46,268 nt of DNA from positions 1 to 46,268 of the forward strand of contig PHBZ01000042.1 of the NCBI GenBank assembly GCA_002840755.1, given 5' to 3'. Shown here piece after piece: positions 8,087-16,285 of this stretch. This DNA is from Chloroflexi bacterium HGW-Chloroflexi-10. GTDB lineage: Bacteria; Chloroflexota; Anaerolineae; Anaerolineales; Anaerolineaceae. The notes below the pieces were generated by a model. It saw only the letters and a list, made by a program, of their open reading frames with translations, was not told the origin of the DNA and made no database searches. The translations under genes and the position numbers were made by a program. Positions within the stretch are counted from its first letter, which is position 1. The number at the start of each line of letters is the position of its first letter.

Positions 8087-9630
8087 AATTAAAAGTCCAA
8101 ACATGGCAAACCTTGCGTAAATGGGCACAGCGGATCAGTATCCTTATGTTTGTAATTCTGCTGGTGATTAGCCGGTCTCCTGGCGCGAATGTACGTTGGG
8201 CAAGTGTGTTTCAGAGGCTTGACCCACTAACAACATTGACTGCCACGCTGGCAGGGCAGGTGGTGATTATTGGAACTTTTGTCAGCCTGATCACTTTGCT
8301 GCTTACACTGGTGTTTGGCCGCGTATGGTGTGGGTGGCTCTGCCCAATGGGAACAGTATTGGACTGGTTTAAACCCAAATATCCAAGATCAACAGATAAG
8401 GTTCAGGTCGCGGAAAAGTGGCGGAATGTCAAATATTTTCTACTCATATTCATGCTTGTTGCTGCTCTTTTGGGCAACCAGAGTTTGTTGATTTTTGATC
8501 CGATCACCGTGATGACCCGCTTTCTGGCAACCGGGCTGTGGCCGGTGATACGATTTGTCACCCTATCTTTTGAGTCGTTTATGTATCAGTGGAATTTTCT
8601 TTGGCCGGTTTTGGATCCGCTTCATAACAATGTAATCCAGCCAGTTTTTGGCGACATAGCCCCTGTTTTTACTCTTGCGGTTCCACTTTTTCTGTTTATC
8701 GCGGTGATCGTGGGGTTGAATTGGATTGCAGACCGTTTTTGGTGCCGCTATTTATGTCCGCTGGGAGCTTTATTGGGGTGGATATCCCGCTTTGCTTTTC
8801 TCCGCAGGGTGGTGGATGCCGAAGCTTGTAATGGCTGCAGGCAATGTGCACGGCTTTGCCCCACAAGCACAATTGATGCCAGGCGTGGGTTTGAATCCGA
8901 TCCGGCTGAATGTATCGTGTGTGTTGATTGTTTGGTGGATTGCAAGCAAAATGGGACATCTTTCCAATGGCAGATTCCTCACTGGAAACCAGCTGTCTCC
9001 ATGCCGTATGACCCTACTCGCCGGCAAGCGCTGTTAGTGATGGGCAGCGCTGTGGTCGGAACCGCTTTAACCGGAGTGGAACCGATTCTTAAACGCCAGC
9101 CAGCAGATTTAATCCGTCCGCCTGGTGCAAGAATAACCGATTTCGAAAAGTTATGTATTCGCTGCAGCGCCTGTATCAATGTTTGTCCTACGCAGGGATT
9201 GCAGCCATGTCTGACGGAAGGCGGGTGGCAAAACCTGCTGACGCCTAAACTGATGCCGCGTCTGGGTTATTGTAACTACAACTGCACGGCGTGCGGCACG
9301 GTTTGCCCGACTGGCGCCATTCCTTTACTAAGCTTGGTAACAAAGCAGACAACCGTGATTGGCCTGGCACGTGTTGACCGTAACCGCTGTTTGCCGTGGT
9401 CATACGCCACCAATTGTATTGTCTGCGAAGAGGCCTGTCCACTACCGGACAAAGCCATTCATCTGGAAGAGGTTGAGGGTATTGATAGTGAGGGGAATTC
9501 AATACTTTTAAAGCGGCCTGTGGTGGTGCGAACGCTGTGTATCGGGTGTGGTATGTGTGAGCAGCAATGCCCAATGGGTGGTGAGGCCGCTATTCGTGTG
9601 TTTTCTGCAACTGAACTGACCTATTTGTAA
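8083..9630 (+). CDS. Membrane polyferredoxin, NapH/YccM-like
   Basis: 515 residues. The N-terminal half has about five membrane segments with two CGWLCPMG / CRYLCPLG motifs (near residues 85 and 224), as in NapH, NosR and YccM proteins. The C-terminal half carries a run of 4Fe-4S motifs: CNGCRQCARLCP, CIVCVDCLVDC, CIRCSACINVCP, CNYNCTACGTVCP, CIVCEEACP and CIGCGMCEQQCP. One further hydrophobic stretch (about 320-335) lies between clusters after TRRQALL. It probably passes electrons across or along the membrane to the DUF362 partner. The start overlaps the DUF362 stop by 4 nt. The electron donor and acceptor are unknown; no reductase catalytic subunit is nearby. Confidence 0.9.
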   Translation: MKLKVQTWQTLRKWAQRISILMFVILLVISRSPGANVRWASVFQRLDPLTTLTATLAGQVVIIGTFVSLITLLLTLVFGRVWCGWLCPMGTVLDWFKPKYPRSTDKVQVAEKWRNVKYFLLIFMLVAALLGNQSLLIFDPITVMTRFLATGLWPVIRFVTLSFESFMYQWNFLWPVLDPLHNNVIQPVFGDIAPVFTLAVPLFLFIAVIVGLNWIADRFWCRYLCPLGALLGWISRFAFLRRVVDAEACNGCRQCARLCPTSTIDARRGFESDPAECIVCVDCLVDCKQNGTSFQWQIPHWKPAVSMPYDPTRRQALLVMGSAVVGTALTGVEPILKRQPADLIRPPGARITDFEKLCIRCSACINVCPTQGLQPCLTEGGWQNLLTPKLMPRLGYCNYNCTACGTVCPTGAIPLLSLVTKQTTVIGLARVDRNRCLPWSYATNCIVCEEACPLPDKAIHLEEVEGIDSEGNSILLKRPVVVRTLCIGCGMCEQQCPMGGEAAIRVFSATELTYL

Positions 9631-9646
9631 CCTATCGGGTGAGTTG

Positions 9647-10711
9647 TTAAAAAGCCCGTTGGTATTGAGGCGGTATCGGAAAGGACTGGTTTAGCGTTTT
9701 GGAAGCGTGGATTGCCCAATACGGGTCACGCAACATTTCACGACCCAGAAGGACAATGTCCGCGCGGCCAGATTGGATGATTTCATCCGCTTGCATCGGC
9801 GAAGTGATCAGACCGACAGCCGCCGTGGGAATCGCGGCGGCATTGCGAATGGCTTTAGCAAAGTGCACCTGGTACCCGGGACCCAAAGGAACGATGGCTT
9901 TGGACACATTTCCACCGGAAGAGCAATCGATTAAATCGACACCCAGGTCCTTTAATGTTTTTGCCAGTGAGATAGAATCTTCCACAGTCCACCCGCCTTC
10001 AGTCCAATCACTGGCTGAGATGCGCACAGTTAACGGCAAGTGCTCCGGCCAAACCGCACGAACCTGTTCGATTGTTTCTACAAGGAATCGAATACGGTTT
10101 TCAAAATCGCCGCCATATTGGTCCGTACGTTGATTGGAATAAGGGGAATAGAAATTATGGATGAGATAACCATGTGCGGCATGAATTTCCAACCACTCAA
10201 AGCCAGCCGCCAGTGCGCGTTTAGCGCAGAGACAGAAAGCGAGCTGTACCTGTTTTATTTGCGCATTTTCTAATGTCAGTGGAACCTGATGTTCGTTGGT
10301 ATAGGGTAGCGGACTGGGAGCTATAGTTTGCCACCATCGGGGGTCATTCTGTGGAACAGGTTTGCCGCCTTCCCATGGCCGTTGGGTACAGGCTTTTCGG
10401 CCCGCATGAGCGATTTGGATGCCGGCGACGGCGCCATTATCCTTAATCACTTTTGTTACTCTTGCCAATGGTTCGATCTGTTCGTCTTTCCACAAACCTA
10501 AATCATATGGGGAGATCCGTCCTATATCTTCCACTGCGGTGGCTTCGGCAATAATTAACCCGGCGCCGCCGGCGGCCCGCGCGCCTAAATGGATAACTTG
10601 CCAATCATTGGAAAAACCATCCTGGTAGCTGTATTGGCACATGGGAGAAACGCCAATCCGATTGCGCAGGGTGACACCCTTAATGGTGAGCGGGTCAAAA
10701 AGATGCGGCAT
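9647..10711 (-). CDS. namA: Old yellow enzyme, YqjM/NamA type NADPH dehydrogenase
   Basis: FMN-dependent ene-reductase of 354 residues that reduces activated C=C bonds with NADPH. The N-terminus LFDPLTIKGVTLRNRIGVSPM is followed by Cys25 and Tyr27, the pair typical of the YqjM subgroup (C26/Y28 in YqjM). QIAHAGRK, the substrate-binding EIHAAHGYLIHNF with two histidines, and the QYGG(D/S)FENR block are all present, as is the phosphate-binding ADIVLLGREMLRDP near the C-terminus. GGAGG lies 7 nt before the ATG. It is convergent with the polyferredoxin gene (16-bp gap) and follows the histidine phosphatase on the same strand. Physiological substrate unknown; xenobiotic or stress enone detoxification is usual for the group. 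Confidence 0.94.
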   Translation of the reverse strand: MPHLFDPLTIKGVTLRNRIGVSPMCQYSYQDGFSNDWQVIHLGARAAGGAGLIIAEATAVEDIGRISPYDLGLWKDEQIEPLARVTKVIKDNGAVAGIQIAHAGRKACTQRPWEGGKPVPQNDPRWWQTIAPSPLPYTNEHQVPLTLENAQIKQVQLAFCLCAKRALAAGFEWLEIHAAHGYLIHNFYSPYSNQRTDQYGGDFENRIRFLVETIEQVRAVWPEHLPLTVRISASDWTEGGWTVEDSISLAKTLKDLGVDLIDCSSGGNVSKAIVPLGPGYQVHFAKAIRNAAAIPTAAVGLITSPMQADEIIQSGRADIVLLGREMLRDPYWAIHASKTLNQSFPIPPQYQRAF

Positions 10712-10758
10712 GCTGTACCTCCGAATTCAAATTGAATAAAGCCTGAAATTTGTTTTTG

Positions 10759-11436
10759 TTAATTTCCAGGTGGGGTTGTGCTCCATTCTTTGGAGAGACG
10801 ATTGCTGGAACGCGGCGGTTGATCGGTATAATGCGAGACATCATTGAATAGCATCAAACGGGCGGCGACAACATCTTTAAAATCAAGAATGTTAAGGCAG
10901 GCAGGAGATTGATCCAGACGGTCACGATAGCCGCGCGCATCAAAGCCGAGCAGGCTGCTGATGATCAAGCGAATGGTGGCTTTGTGAGAGACCACAACCA
11001 CATTCTGGTCGGGGTGGTTAACAACAATATCGCGAATCACGGGTAAGGCACGCGCCATAACTGAGACGCCAGATTCTCCGCCAATAGGTGCAAATGTAAA
11101 CGGATCTCTTTGCCAGGCCGAATATTCTTCGGCATATTTTTCTTCCACATCCGCACGGCGCATAGCTTCCCAATGGCCGTGATCAATTTCCTTGAGACCG
11201 GCTTTATGAATAGGGGATAAACCATGCGGCTTTGCCAGAATCACGGCTGTTTCGATGGTACGGCGCATAGGGCTGCAATAAACGGCTGTGATATTATCAT
11301 CTGCCAGACGGTTTGCCAGGCTATCTACCTGCCCGCGTCCTTCATCTGACAGATCGACATCTACGGCGCCGGCAAAAGAATCCTCTGCGGATAACTGTGT
11401 TGCGCCATGCCGGATCAAAAAAATTCGAGTACTCAT
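10759..11436 (-). CDS. Histidine phosphatase family protein (phosphoglycerate mutase-like)
   Basis: 225 residues. The catalytic LIRHGAT motif is at residues 7-13, followed by DVDLSDEGRGQ, the second arginine in YCSPMRRTIETA, the acid residue in LKEIDHGHWEA and the second histidine in VVVVSHKATIRLI. All core residues of the superfamily are present, so it should be an active phosphatase or mutase. The exact substrate cannot be read. The N-terminal half resembles cobalamin-pathway (CobC) and broad-specificity phosphatases, but no cobalamin gene is nearby. The start at 11436 has a GTGAGG ribosome site and the RHG motif is at the expected distance. It is 47 bp upstream of namA on the same strand, so they may share a transcript. 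Confidence 0.9.
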   Translation of the reverse strand: MSTRIFLIRHGATQLSAEDSFAGAVDVDLSDEGRGQVDSLANRLADDNITAVYCSPMRRTIETAVILAKPHGLSPIHKAGLKEIDHGHWEAMRRADVEEKYAEEYSAWQRDPFTFAPIGGESGVSVMARALPVIRDIVVNHPDQNVVVVSHKATIRLIISSLLGFDARGYRDRLDQSPACLNILDFKDVVAARLMLFNDVSHYTDQPPRSSNRLSKEWSTTPPGN

Positions 11437-11558
11437 AGGCTGACCTCACTTCAGGGATGGGAATACCTGTCTGATATAAAGTATTTTAAACCATAATCGG
11501 TGCGATACCATCTGTTTTAAGGTTGGAAATTGTTGGATCTTTAATAAGTTGGGTGAAT

Positions 11559-12041
11559 TTATTTAACCGATTTGCGCAGCCTGCGCAAATTTTCATAATT
11601 AATTTCGCCCATCAACCCACTTAGATTACTCCAAAGAACGACCAGTGTTTGCCCTGCCGGGGTGTTCCATTGTTTACTGATATCCGCATGGCATTTTTCC
11701 CCCTGTCCCGTGCGAGTATGGTGGCAGAAGACGCATTCCAACGGCATGAATCCGGTGGAATGAATTTCGCAATTACCGTTGGTGAAAAAAGTGCAGCCGC
11801 GTTTGGCGAAAAAATTGGTGGCAAACTTTCCTTCGCAGCCACGAAAGGCAGGAGCCAGGACCCCATAGGTATAATCGGGAGACATTTCGAGCATCATGCG
11901 CCGGGCATACCCGGCTTCAATTGCCTGATAAACTTGTTTGATTGTCCACCAACCGGGCCTTTGACAAAACGAACGGCAGATTTCGCAGTTACAAGGTGGG
12001 GAGGGTAGGTATTTCATTTCCGGATCAGTATTGTGTCGCAT
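11559..12041 (-). CDS. YkgJ-like cysteine-cluster (zinc/iron-chelating) protein
   Basis: About 160 residues with at least ten cysteines arranged CNCEICRSFCQRPGWW near the N-terminus, a GCEGKFA segment, GCTFFTNGNCEIH, then LECVFCHH and KCHAD. The pattern resembles the YkgJ/CxxCxxCC-type putative zinc- or iron-chelating proteins, whose role is unknown. I place the start at the ATG at 12041; a TTG at 12050 is an in-frame alternative and neither has a strong ribosome site. The last codons contain a perfect 10-bp inverted repeat (11570-11590). It is followed by a 122-bp gap to the phosphatase gene. A redox or metal function is plausible but not shown. Confidence 0.72.
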   Translation of the reverse strand: MRHNTDPEMKYLPSPPCNCEICRSFCQRPGWWTIKQVYQAIEAGYARRMMLEMSPDYTYGVLAPAFRGCEGKFATNFFAKRGCTFFTNGNCEIHSTGFMPLECVFCHHTRTGQGEKCHADISKQWNTPAGQTLVVLWSNLSGLMGEINYENLRRLRKSVK

Positions 12042-12150
12042 GGGTTCCAACCAAACATTAATCGATTACCAGAAAATCAGTTTTCGTTTACAAGATCATA
12101 ACACTGGGAGATATCCAGGAAACTGGCCTATTGGATAGGTTTGATTGGAT

Positions 12151-12185
12151 TCAAAAAAGCTTCCCAAATCGGGAAGCTTTTTTGA
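12151..12185 (-). terminator. Intrinsic terminator after the VOC gene
   Basis: Perfect 15-bp inverted repeat (12151-12165 and 12171-12185) around a 5-nt loop, with A6 and T6 at the outer ends of the stem. It starts 10 nt past the stop of the VOC-family gene. The A/T symmetry means it could work in both directions. Confidence 0.85.
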
Positions 12186-12194
12186 ATTTTCTAT

Positions 12195-12605
12195 TTAGGC
12201 TTTGGGGCCGATATAGACCACTTCGAAGAGAATGCGGTCCGGGGATTCAAACATAACCTGGTAATAGGTATTACCCGGACTGCTGAATTCCGGGCGGTGG
12301 CGTGGAGTCTCAAATAAGGCAGTGATACCCTTATCTTGCAAGTAGGCTACAGTTTCATCTACTTCTGATTGGGTGGTAGTTTGAATGCCCAGGTGATTCA
12401 TACCGGGACCGTCGTAATCATTTTGTACTTCAGGTTTAATGGATCCCCCAAACCAGAGACTGCTGCCATCGACATTTCCGACGCCAAGTATGACTCCTTC
12501 TTCTTCATAGAGCACAGACCATCCTAAAAAGGTGAATAAATCCTTGTAGAACCCCATATTTTTGGGTTGGCAGTGAATTACGATATGACCGAACTTCGTT
12601 TGCAT
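12195..12605 (-). CDS. VOC (glyoxalase/dioxygenase) superfamily protein
   Basis: 136 residues from the ATG at 12605. That start is chosen over an in-frame ATG at 12674 because GGGAG lies 8 nt upstream and the beta-alpha-beta fold begins at FGHIVIHCQPKNMGFYKDLF. The C-terminal half repeats the module: NHLGIQTTTQSEVDETVAYL, then YYQVMFESPDRILFEVVYIG, where the glutamate of FEVVY is the usual metal ligand. The family includes glyoxalase I, extradiol dioxygenases and antibiotic-binding proteins, and the sequence does not say which. It has its own strong terminator and stands between the Cys-cluster gene and the divergent perR-type gene. Confidence 0.85.
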   Translation of the reverse strand: MQTKFGHIVIHCQPKNMGFYKDLFTFLGWSVLYEEEGVILGVGNVDGSSLWFGGSIKPEVQNDYDGPGMNHLGIQTTTQSEVDETVAYLQDKGITALFETPRHRPEFSSPGNTYYQVMFESPDRILFEVVYIGPKA

Positions 12606-12742
12606 GTTTAAATCTCCCTTGTATTGGATAAGATGTGATGAGATTAGTATAAAACATTTGTTCTGGTAAGGCAACTGGCCAAAAGGCTAAGTTCTGTTAT
12701 GTCATTCTTTTTGTGTTAAGTATCTTATTTGCATGCGAAGGC

Positions 12743-12770
12743 TTGACAAAAAGAAATTTTTATTTATAAT
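12743..12770 (+). promoter_or_regulatory. Sigma-70 promoter of the perR-peroxiredoxin operon
   Basis: Exact TTGACA (12743-12748), a 16-nt spacer, and exact TATAAT (12765-12770). Transcription would start near 12777, leaving only about 24 nt of leader before the ATG at 12801. The PerR box overlaps the -10. Confidence 0.8.
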
Positions 12771-12780
12771 CATTATAAAT
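12762..12780 (+). promoter_or_regulatory. PerR box overlapping the -10 element
   Basis: TTATAATCATTATAA at 12764-12778 is a perfect match to the known Bacillus PerR box TTATAATNATTATAA (7-1-7). The symmetry extends to 9-1-9 at 12762-12780. It covers the -10 hexamer and the likely start site, so the bound regulator would block its own transcription and that of the peroxiredoxin gene. Confidence 0.85.
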
Positions 12781-12800
12781 AAAGAATTATTCTAAATAAT

Positions 12801-13229
12801 ATGAAAACATATCACACCTTAACTCAAACTTTACAAAAAGCCGGTATGCGCATTACTCCGCAACGGATTGCGATTTGCCAGTTATTGGTGAATAGCGTAG
12901 AACATCCAACGGCAATGAGCATCTATGAGATGCTTAAAGCCGATTATCCTTCCCTTTCTTTGGCGACGATTTATAACACATTAGATGTTCTGGTTGCTTT
13001 GGGGAGTATTAATGTTCTTGGAAGCATTGGTGACGATAAAGTTCACTTTGACGCTGATACAACCCCGCATATTAATTTGGCCTGTGTGAAGTGTCATAAA
13101 ATCATCGATGTATCCTCTGAATATGTAGACAAAATGAATTCCGAGATCACGGATAATTCCGGTTTTCATTTGTTGGGTTCCCGGGTTTTGTATTATGGGA
13201 TATGTCCGGATTGTCAAAAAAGTGAGTAA
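12801..13229 (+). CDS. perR: Fur-family peroxide regulator, PerR type
   Basis: 142 residues. Winged-helix DNA-binding domain at 1-75 (GMRITPQRIAICQLL and SLATIYNTLDVL, the recognition helix), then the dimerisation and metal domain. Structural zinc cysteines form two pairs, CVKC (95, 98) and CPDC (135, 138). Regulatory ligands include His35, His82, Asp84 and His90, in the HFDADTTPH segment where PerR proteins have oxidisable histidines. The next gene is a peroxiredoxin and a perfect PerR box overlaps the promoter, so a PerR role is preferred over Fur or Zur. No convincing Shine-Dalgarno precedes the ATG, so translation may be weak, which fits an autoregulated repressor. 53 bp separate it from the peroxiredoxin gene. 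Confidence 0.9.
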   Translation: MKTYHTLTQTLQKAGMRITPQRIAICQLLVNSVEHPTAMSIYEMLKADYPSLSLATIYNTLDVLVALGSINVLGSIGDDKVHFDADTTPHINLACVKCHKIIDVSSEYVDKMNSEITDNSGFHLLGSRVLYYGICPDCQKSE

Positions 13230-13282
13230 CTGTTCATTGGATAAACCTGAACAGATAAAAAAATTATTTCAGGAGATTAAAA

Positions 13283-13996
13283 ATGGAAACAATCGAAACA
13301 TCTATCATACCTATGCCGCGAATCGGGGATAAAGCTCCGGAATTTAAGGCAGTTACAACTCAAGGTCCGATCAATTTTCCGGCTGATTACAGTGGAAAAT
13401 GGGTTATTTTATTCAGTCATCCGGCCGATTTTACCCCTGTCTGTACCTCGGAATTCATGACTTTTGCTAGCCTTGAATCTAAATTTGAAGATGCTAATTG
13501 TTCGCTGGTTGGCCTTTCTGTTGACGGACTGTACAGCCATATTGCCTGGCTGCGCACTATTCGAGAAAAAATCGAATATAAAGGAATGAAAGATGTTGAA
13601 GTCAAATTTCCATTGATAGAAGATATCACCATGGAAGTTGCCAAAAAATATGGGATGATCCAGCCGGGTGAAAGCAGTACCAAAGCTGTCCGCGCTGTAT
13701 TTTTTGTTGATCCAAAAGGTATTATTCGCGCCATTATTTACTACCCGCTCAGTTTGGGACGCAACTTTGATGAACTTTACCGTGCTCTGGTAGCTATGCA
13801 AACTGCGGACGCTTTCTCCATCGCTACACCAGCTGACTGGCAGCCGGGTGATGATGTGATTGTTCCCACAGCCGGCTCTTGTGGTGTCGCCAAAGAGCGT
13901 ATGGAAAGTGTAGATGAGATGCATTGTTATGACTGGTTTTTCTGCACCAAGAAATTGGATAAAGAAACGGTATTGAAAACGGTACTGAAGAATTAA
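13283..13996 (+). CDS. Peroxiredoxin, Prx6/archaeal thioredoxin-peroxidase type
   Basis: 237-residue thiol peroxidase that reduces hydrogen peroxide and organic peroxides. The peroxidatic Cys54 is in the motif HPADFTPVCTSEF. The domain continues through a long C-terminal arm with Cys200, Cys215 and Cys221. The spacing of 54, 215 and 221 matches Cys50, Cys207 and Cys213 of the Aeropyrum enzyme, which forms a decamer and uses the C-terminal pair in turnover. Arg137 (KAVRAVFF) is the usual second active-site residue. A CAGGAG site precedes the ATG. It is the second gene of the perR operon and is followed by a strong hairpin. No AhpF-type reductase is visible nearby, so the electron donor is probably a thioredoxin or another protein encoded elsewhere. 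Confidence 0.95.
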   Translation: METIETSIIPMPRIGDKAPEFKAVTTQGPINFPADYSGKWVILFSHPADFTPVCTSEFMTFASLESKFEDANCSLVGLSVDGLYSHIAWLRTIREKIEYKGMKDVEVKFPLIEDITMEVAKKYGMIQPGESSTKAVRAVFFVDPKGIIRAIIYYPLSLGRNFDELYRALVAMQTADAFSIATPADWQPGDDVIVPTAGSCGVAKERMESVDEMHCYDWFFCTKKLDKETVLKTVLKN

Positions 13997-14013
13997 CCAG
14001 CTTACTTTAAAAA

Positions 14014-14061
14014 TTTAATAAACCGAGGCTGCTTTTTTTCAAGCAGCCTCGGTTTATTAAA
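14014..14061 (-). terminator. Bidirectional terminator between convergent operons
   Basis: A perfect 21-bp inverted repeat (14014-14034 and 14041-14061) with a 6-nt loop. It lies between the peroxiredoxin stop and the GH8 stop, which converge. On the minus strand the stem is followed by an A/T-rich tract with five T. The plus-strand side lacks a clear T run, but the long GC-rich core should still pause transcription. Confidence 0.8.
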
Positions 14062-14108
14062 GGAAGTTTCAGTAACCCTTTGAAGCGAATGGATTGGTGA
14101 AAAAGAAT

Positions 14109-15422
14109 TTACGGTACCCAGAAATTACCGCTCATTACCAGCAGGCATAAAAGCGTGACTGAGTCCTCATAGTAATCCTCTTGGGTGTTATAGACTGCAT
14201 CATAAATCTTGTTCAGCCAGTTTTGTTGATCGGGATTATTCATCGCAGCCACACCCAAAGGAGCGACAAAAAAGGTGGTGAAATAATCGCTGCCATCTAA
14301 AGGATTGCCCTGGAGATCGTAGCCAGAGCGAAAGGCGGTGGGATCGCCATTGGTGGCGGATTCAGCCCAGAGTGAAAGCTTCCGGACGATGGCGCGGGAG
14401 GTTGCAGCGTTATTAATTAAGGCATCTGATCCGACTCGCCAGGGTACACGCCCGGCATTGTAGTAATAATGACCATCATCCGCTCCTTCCAAAAAATCTG
14501 CTGGTGAGGGTTCGGGATTACGATCTGTGCCGGTCATAACGATGAAATCTGGGATCAGTCCGGTGGTAGTGCTGTAGTTCTGCTGAATGACGCTCATTAC
14601 ATCCAGGCTGTTATTAACGATTTCTTCCCAGACCGGATTCCCGGAAGCCTCGCCAAAAGCTCGGAAGTTGGCTAGCATGAAGTCAGAAGAGCGCGGGGTA
14701 TACTGGCTAAAGTCTTCACCGTTGGCATCTGTCCAGTCGCCCAGCATTGGCAGACGGCTGTCTGGCCCGATAGTTGATTCGAGGATGGCAGCAATGAGAG
14801 TTTCAGCCGCGGCTTTATAATTTATCTGGCCCTGGCTCCCCCATTGGGCATCTGCCAGCAACAATCCAAGTGCCATGTCAGCATCCCCGTCAAAAGCGCT
14901 GTCATTGCCTGATTCGTTGTCAGGTACGTTCCAATCCATCAGACGGGGATCCAATTCGCTGGGATGGGTACGAGCAAAACGCCATAAGCCATCAAAGAGG
15001 ACCTGCGCATCAGGGTCGTAACCTGCCATCATCGGTACGATGAACATACCGTAACCCTGGCCTTCAGAGACGGTTATATCTTTATTGGGTAATTCCTTAC
15101 CAAAGGCCACCCGATATAAAGGTTGTTCATTTTCATCCTGTCCGGCTTCCAGCAGATATGTGGTTTTCCAGTAGTCATAGAAAGCGCGAACGTCATCGTC
15201 TAATTGCTCTTGGGTGCGGTGATTGGGTAGAATGCTGCCAGACGCGTATTGTGTGTGTTGAGGGAATGGTCTGGCGTTGAGTTCTGCTACTGTTGCTGTA
15301 GGCATAGCGGGCTCTTGTGTGGCTGCGGGTTCAGGTGATCCAGGCGGAAGTGGTGTGGTGACAGATGTGCAAGCTGTCGCGCAAATAAGCAATATAACAA
15401 GGTACAAAATGATTTTATGCAT
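14109..15422 (-). CDS. Glycoside hydrolase family 8 lipoprotein
   Basis: 437 residues. A signal peptide ends in the lipobox CATAC (Cys18), followed by a P/T/E-rich linker to about residue 50, so the enzyme is surface-anchored. The GH8 fold is shown by SEGQGYGMFIVPMMAGYD, where Glu120 is the expected catalytic acid, and by SAFDGDADMALGLLLADAQW (residues 175-194), the family signature. A later RSSDFMLANFRAFGEASG segment resembles the base-bearing region of chitosanase/lichenase-type members. GH8 contains endoglucanases, lichenases, chitosanases and reducing-end xylanases. With ChbG-like deacetylase and GlcNAc-kinase-like neighbours, chitosanase is an attractive guess. It is the last gene of the LacI-led operon, 8 bp after the deacetylase. 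Confidence 0.9.
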   Translation of the reverse strand: MHKIILYLVILLICATACTSVTTPLPPGSPEPAATQEPAMPTATVAELNARPFPQHTQYASGSILPNHRTQEQLDDDVRAFYDYWKTTYLLEAGQDENEQPLYRVAFGKELPNKDITVSEGQGYGMFIVPMMAGYDPDAQVLFDGLWRFARTHPSELDPRLMDWNVPDNESGNDSAFDGDADMALGLLLADAQWGSQGQINYKAAAETLIAAILESTIGPDSRLPMLGDWTDANGEDFSQYTPRSSDFMLANFRAFGEASGNPVWEEIVNNSLDVMSVIQQNYSTTTGLIPDFIVMTGTDRNPEPSPADFLEGADDGHYYYNAGRVPWRVGSDALINNAATSRAIVRKLSLWAESATNGDPTAFRSGYDLQGNPLDGSDYFTTFFVAPLGVAAMNNPDQQNWLNKIYDAVYNTQEDYYEDSVTLLCLLVMSGNFWVP

Positions 15423-15430
15423 GGGGCTCC

Positions 15431-16285
15431 TTAATGGGTAAGAGATGAAAAATTAATTAATCGAATTTTATGCAGGCGAAGCAGAGTGCCGAGATCACTG
15501 GATTCCAGGATAATCCGTTCAACGGCACGTTGGTGATAATAGCTTGAAATTTGCTGCAAGTCTTCATCAATAATGGCAGGGTGACACATCAGTTCGAAAG
15601 TGTGATGGTGCGGATCATCTGCAATAGTAGTTAGGATCGATTTAAGATTTTCCAGGGTTGCGTTTTTGTCATAGAAGGTGCTTAGAAAAATCTGGGTTGA
15701 AAGCGGGTGATAACGATTGAATAGGTCGGTCATATCTGTTGTAATTTGTTGGGTTGTGCCAGATGGCAGGTAATCTTCAAAAGAAGAACCCCCCTCTCCA
15801 AATGGATTGCGGATTGGACAATTTAGTTCTTGAGCTAGTGTAAGCATACGCTCGAACAAAGCAGGAGTGAAATAGGAAGCATGGTGATGAGAGTCCAGGT
15901 GATCTGGAGTGTGTCCGGTGCTGGCAATAAACAATTCTACCTGGGACCGCCATTCAGCCATTGCTTCATCTGGGTTAACTTTATCCAGGTGTGTAAGAAA
16001 TTCCGGATAGCTAAAAAAAGAACCACCCGGCTTTACCAGGCTGGGTATCCGTTGCGCGGGTAATATAGGATTGCCTGAGGTAAGCACTAGATGCACACCC
16101 AAACCCAGAAGGGGACAGTCTTGTTGAGCGATTTTTAATGCCTCCACGGATTTAGGACGGTTCATCATGGCGGTAGTAGAGGTGACTATACCGCTCAGGT
16201 GTACCTGACGGATACCCGCGGATACACCTGGGGTAAGCCCGTAATCGTCTGCGTTGACGATGAGTAATTTATCCATGTAGGTCAT
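15431..16285 (-). CDS. ChbG/YdjC-type carbohydrate deacetylase
   Basis: 284 residues of the YdjC family, whose characterised member ChbG removes an acetyl group from chitobiose and chitotriose derivatives. The metal-binding NADDYGLTPGVSAGI motif (Asp13, Asp14) is followed by GLGVHLVLTSG and DHLDSHHHASYF, giving the Asp-His-His site. The C-terminal ICHPAIID-like block appears as LMCHPAIIDED. The start ATG overlaps the stop of the kinase gene (ATGA at 16282-16285), so translation is coupled. Together with the sugar kinase and GH4 genes it suggests cytoplasmic processing of imported acetylated amino-sugar oligomers. Substrate is inferred from family and context only. Confidence 0.9.
   Translation of the reverse strand: MTYMDKLLIVNADDYGLTPGVSAGIRQVHLSGIVTSTTAMMNRPKSVEALKIAQQDCPLLGLGVHLVLTSGNPILPAQRIPSLVKPGGSFFSYPEFLTHLDKVNPDEAMAEWRSQVELFIASTGHTPDHLDSHHHASYFTPALFERMLTLAQELNCPIRNPFGEGGSSFEDYLPSGTTQQITTDMTDLFNRYHPLSTQIFLSTFYDKNATLENLKSILTTIADDPHHHTFELMCHPAIIDEDLQQISSYYHQRAVERIILESSDLGTLLRLHKIRLINFSSLTH

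Noticed and set aside
11570..11590. Perfect 10-bp inverted repeat at the end of the Cys-cluster gene as a terminator
   Set aside because: It falls within the last codons and has no T run on the minus strand, so a chance or codon-driven palindrome is as likely.
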